DNA of 20,956 nucleotides from Bacteroidota bacterium (lineage in GTDB: Bacteria; Bacteroidota; Bacteroidia; Chitinophagales; Chitinophagaceae): contig JAEZDA010000010.1 of the NCBI GenBank assembly GCA_023433345.1, positions 1 to 20,956 of the forward strand, read 5' to 3'. A program made the position numbers and the translations under genes. Under the pieces are notes generated by a model. That model was not told the DNA's origin. It was given only the letters and a program-made list of their open reading frames with translations, and ran no database searches. This document shows positions 20,921-20,956 of this stretch, one piece after another; position 1 is the first letter of the stretch, and each line of letters begins with the position of its first letter.

Positions 20921-20956
20921 AAACAAGAATTAGGGTTCATACAAAAGATCCCCGAA

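Overview
The window reads as chromosomal DNA of a Bacteroidota bacterium, most likely a Chitinophagaceae/Sphingobacteriia-type lineage. This is inferred from the protein families (lipoprotein-type TPR sensor kinase with NarL-type regulator, PhnA-domain protein, single-domain heptose kinase, M1 peptidase with a C-terminal barrel-like half), from -7 boxes of the Bacteroidota type (TAnnTTTG and the variant TAnnTTCG), and from the short AT-rich and TAGTNNG intergenic repeats. No rRNA or complete tRNA is present. No phage or conjugation genes are present.

Layout. Positions 1-2710 hold repeats and a minus-strand two-component operon: a TPR sensor histidine kinase followed by its NarL/LuxR response regulator, overlapping by 8 bp. 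Positions 2884-4249 hold two plus-strand genes, a PhnA-like zinc-ribbon protein and an OmpH/Skp-like periplasmic chaperone, each bordered by short tandem repeats. Positions 4250-4609 are non-coding and contain a foldable element that may be a structured RNA. Positions 4610-9602 are a plus-strand run: an APC amino-acid permease, a PfkB-type heptose-7-phosphate kinase, an isoaspartyl peptidase/asparaginase, IspD of the MEP isoprenoid pathway, and a zinc-ribbon SAM methyltransferase. Positions 9666-13285 are a minus-strand pair, an M1 metallopeptidase fused to a likely outer-membrane barrel and a GNAT/FemAB-like protein.

Positions 13331-14158 are the most mobile part. A REP-associated tyrosine transposase (RAYT/IS200-like) gene sits between two inverted hairpins. 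The unit is bracketed by about 69-bp direct repeats: one is the true 3' end of the neighbouring sugar-phosphate transferase gene, the other is a detached copy of that 3' end with mostly synonymous changes. Positions 14088-17486 are a minus-strand cluster of accA, a Gfo/Idh/MocA oxidoreductase and a polyprenyl-phosphate sugar transferase, joining lipid precursor supply to surface polysaccharide assembly. Positions 17622-18818 encode an unrecognised 398-residue protein, and 18927-20219 a secreted MORN-repeat-like protein.

The right end (20302-20956) holds two GIY-YIG nuclease-like genes in tandem on the minus strand. They are joined by a run of small perfect hairpins, a TTCGAGTC motif resembling a tRNA T-loop, and a strong intrinsic terminator. 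The downstream GIY-YIG copy looks decayed: the terminator lies inside its apparent N-terminus and there is a probable frameshift near its C-terminus.

Most genes are housekeeping or envelope genes. The items most worth a second look are the RAYT unit with its duplicated gene end, the candidate structured RNA at 4415-4477, and the GIY-YIG/hairpin array. All calls come from reading the sequence by eye; no database search was run.
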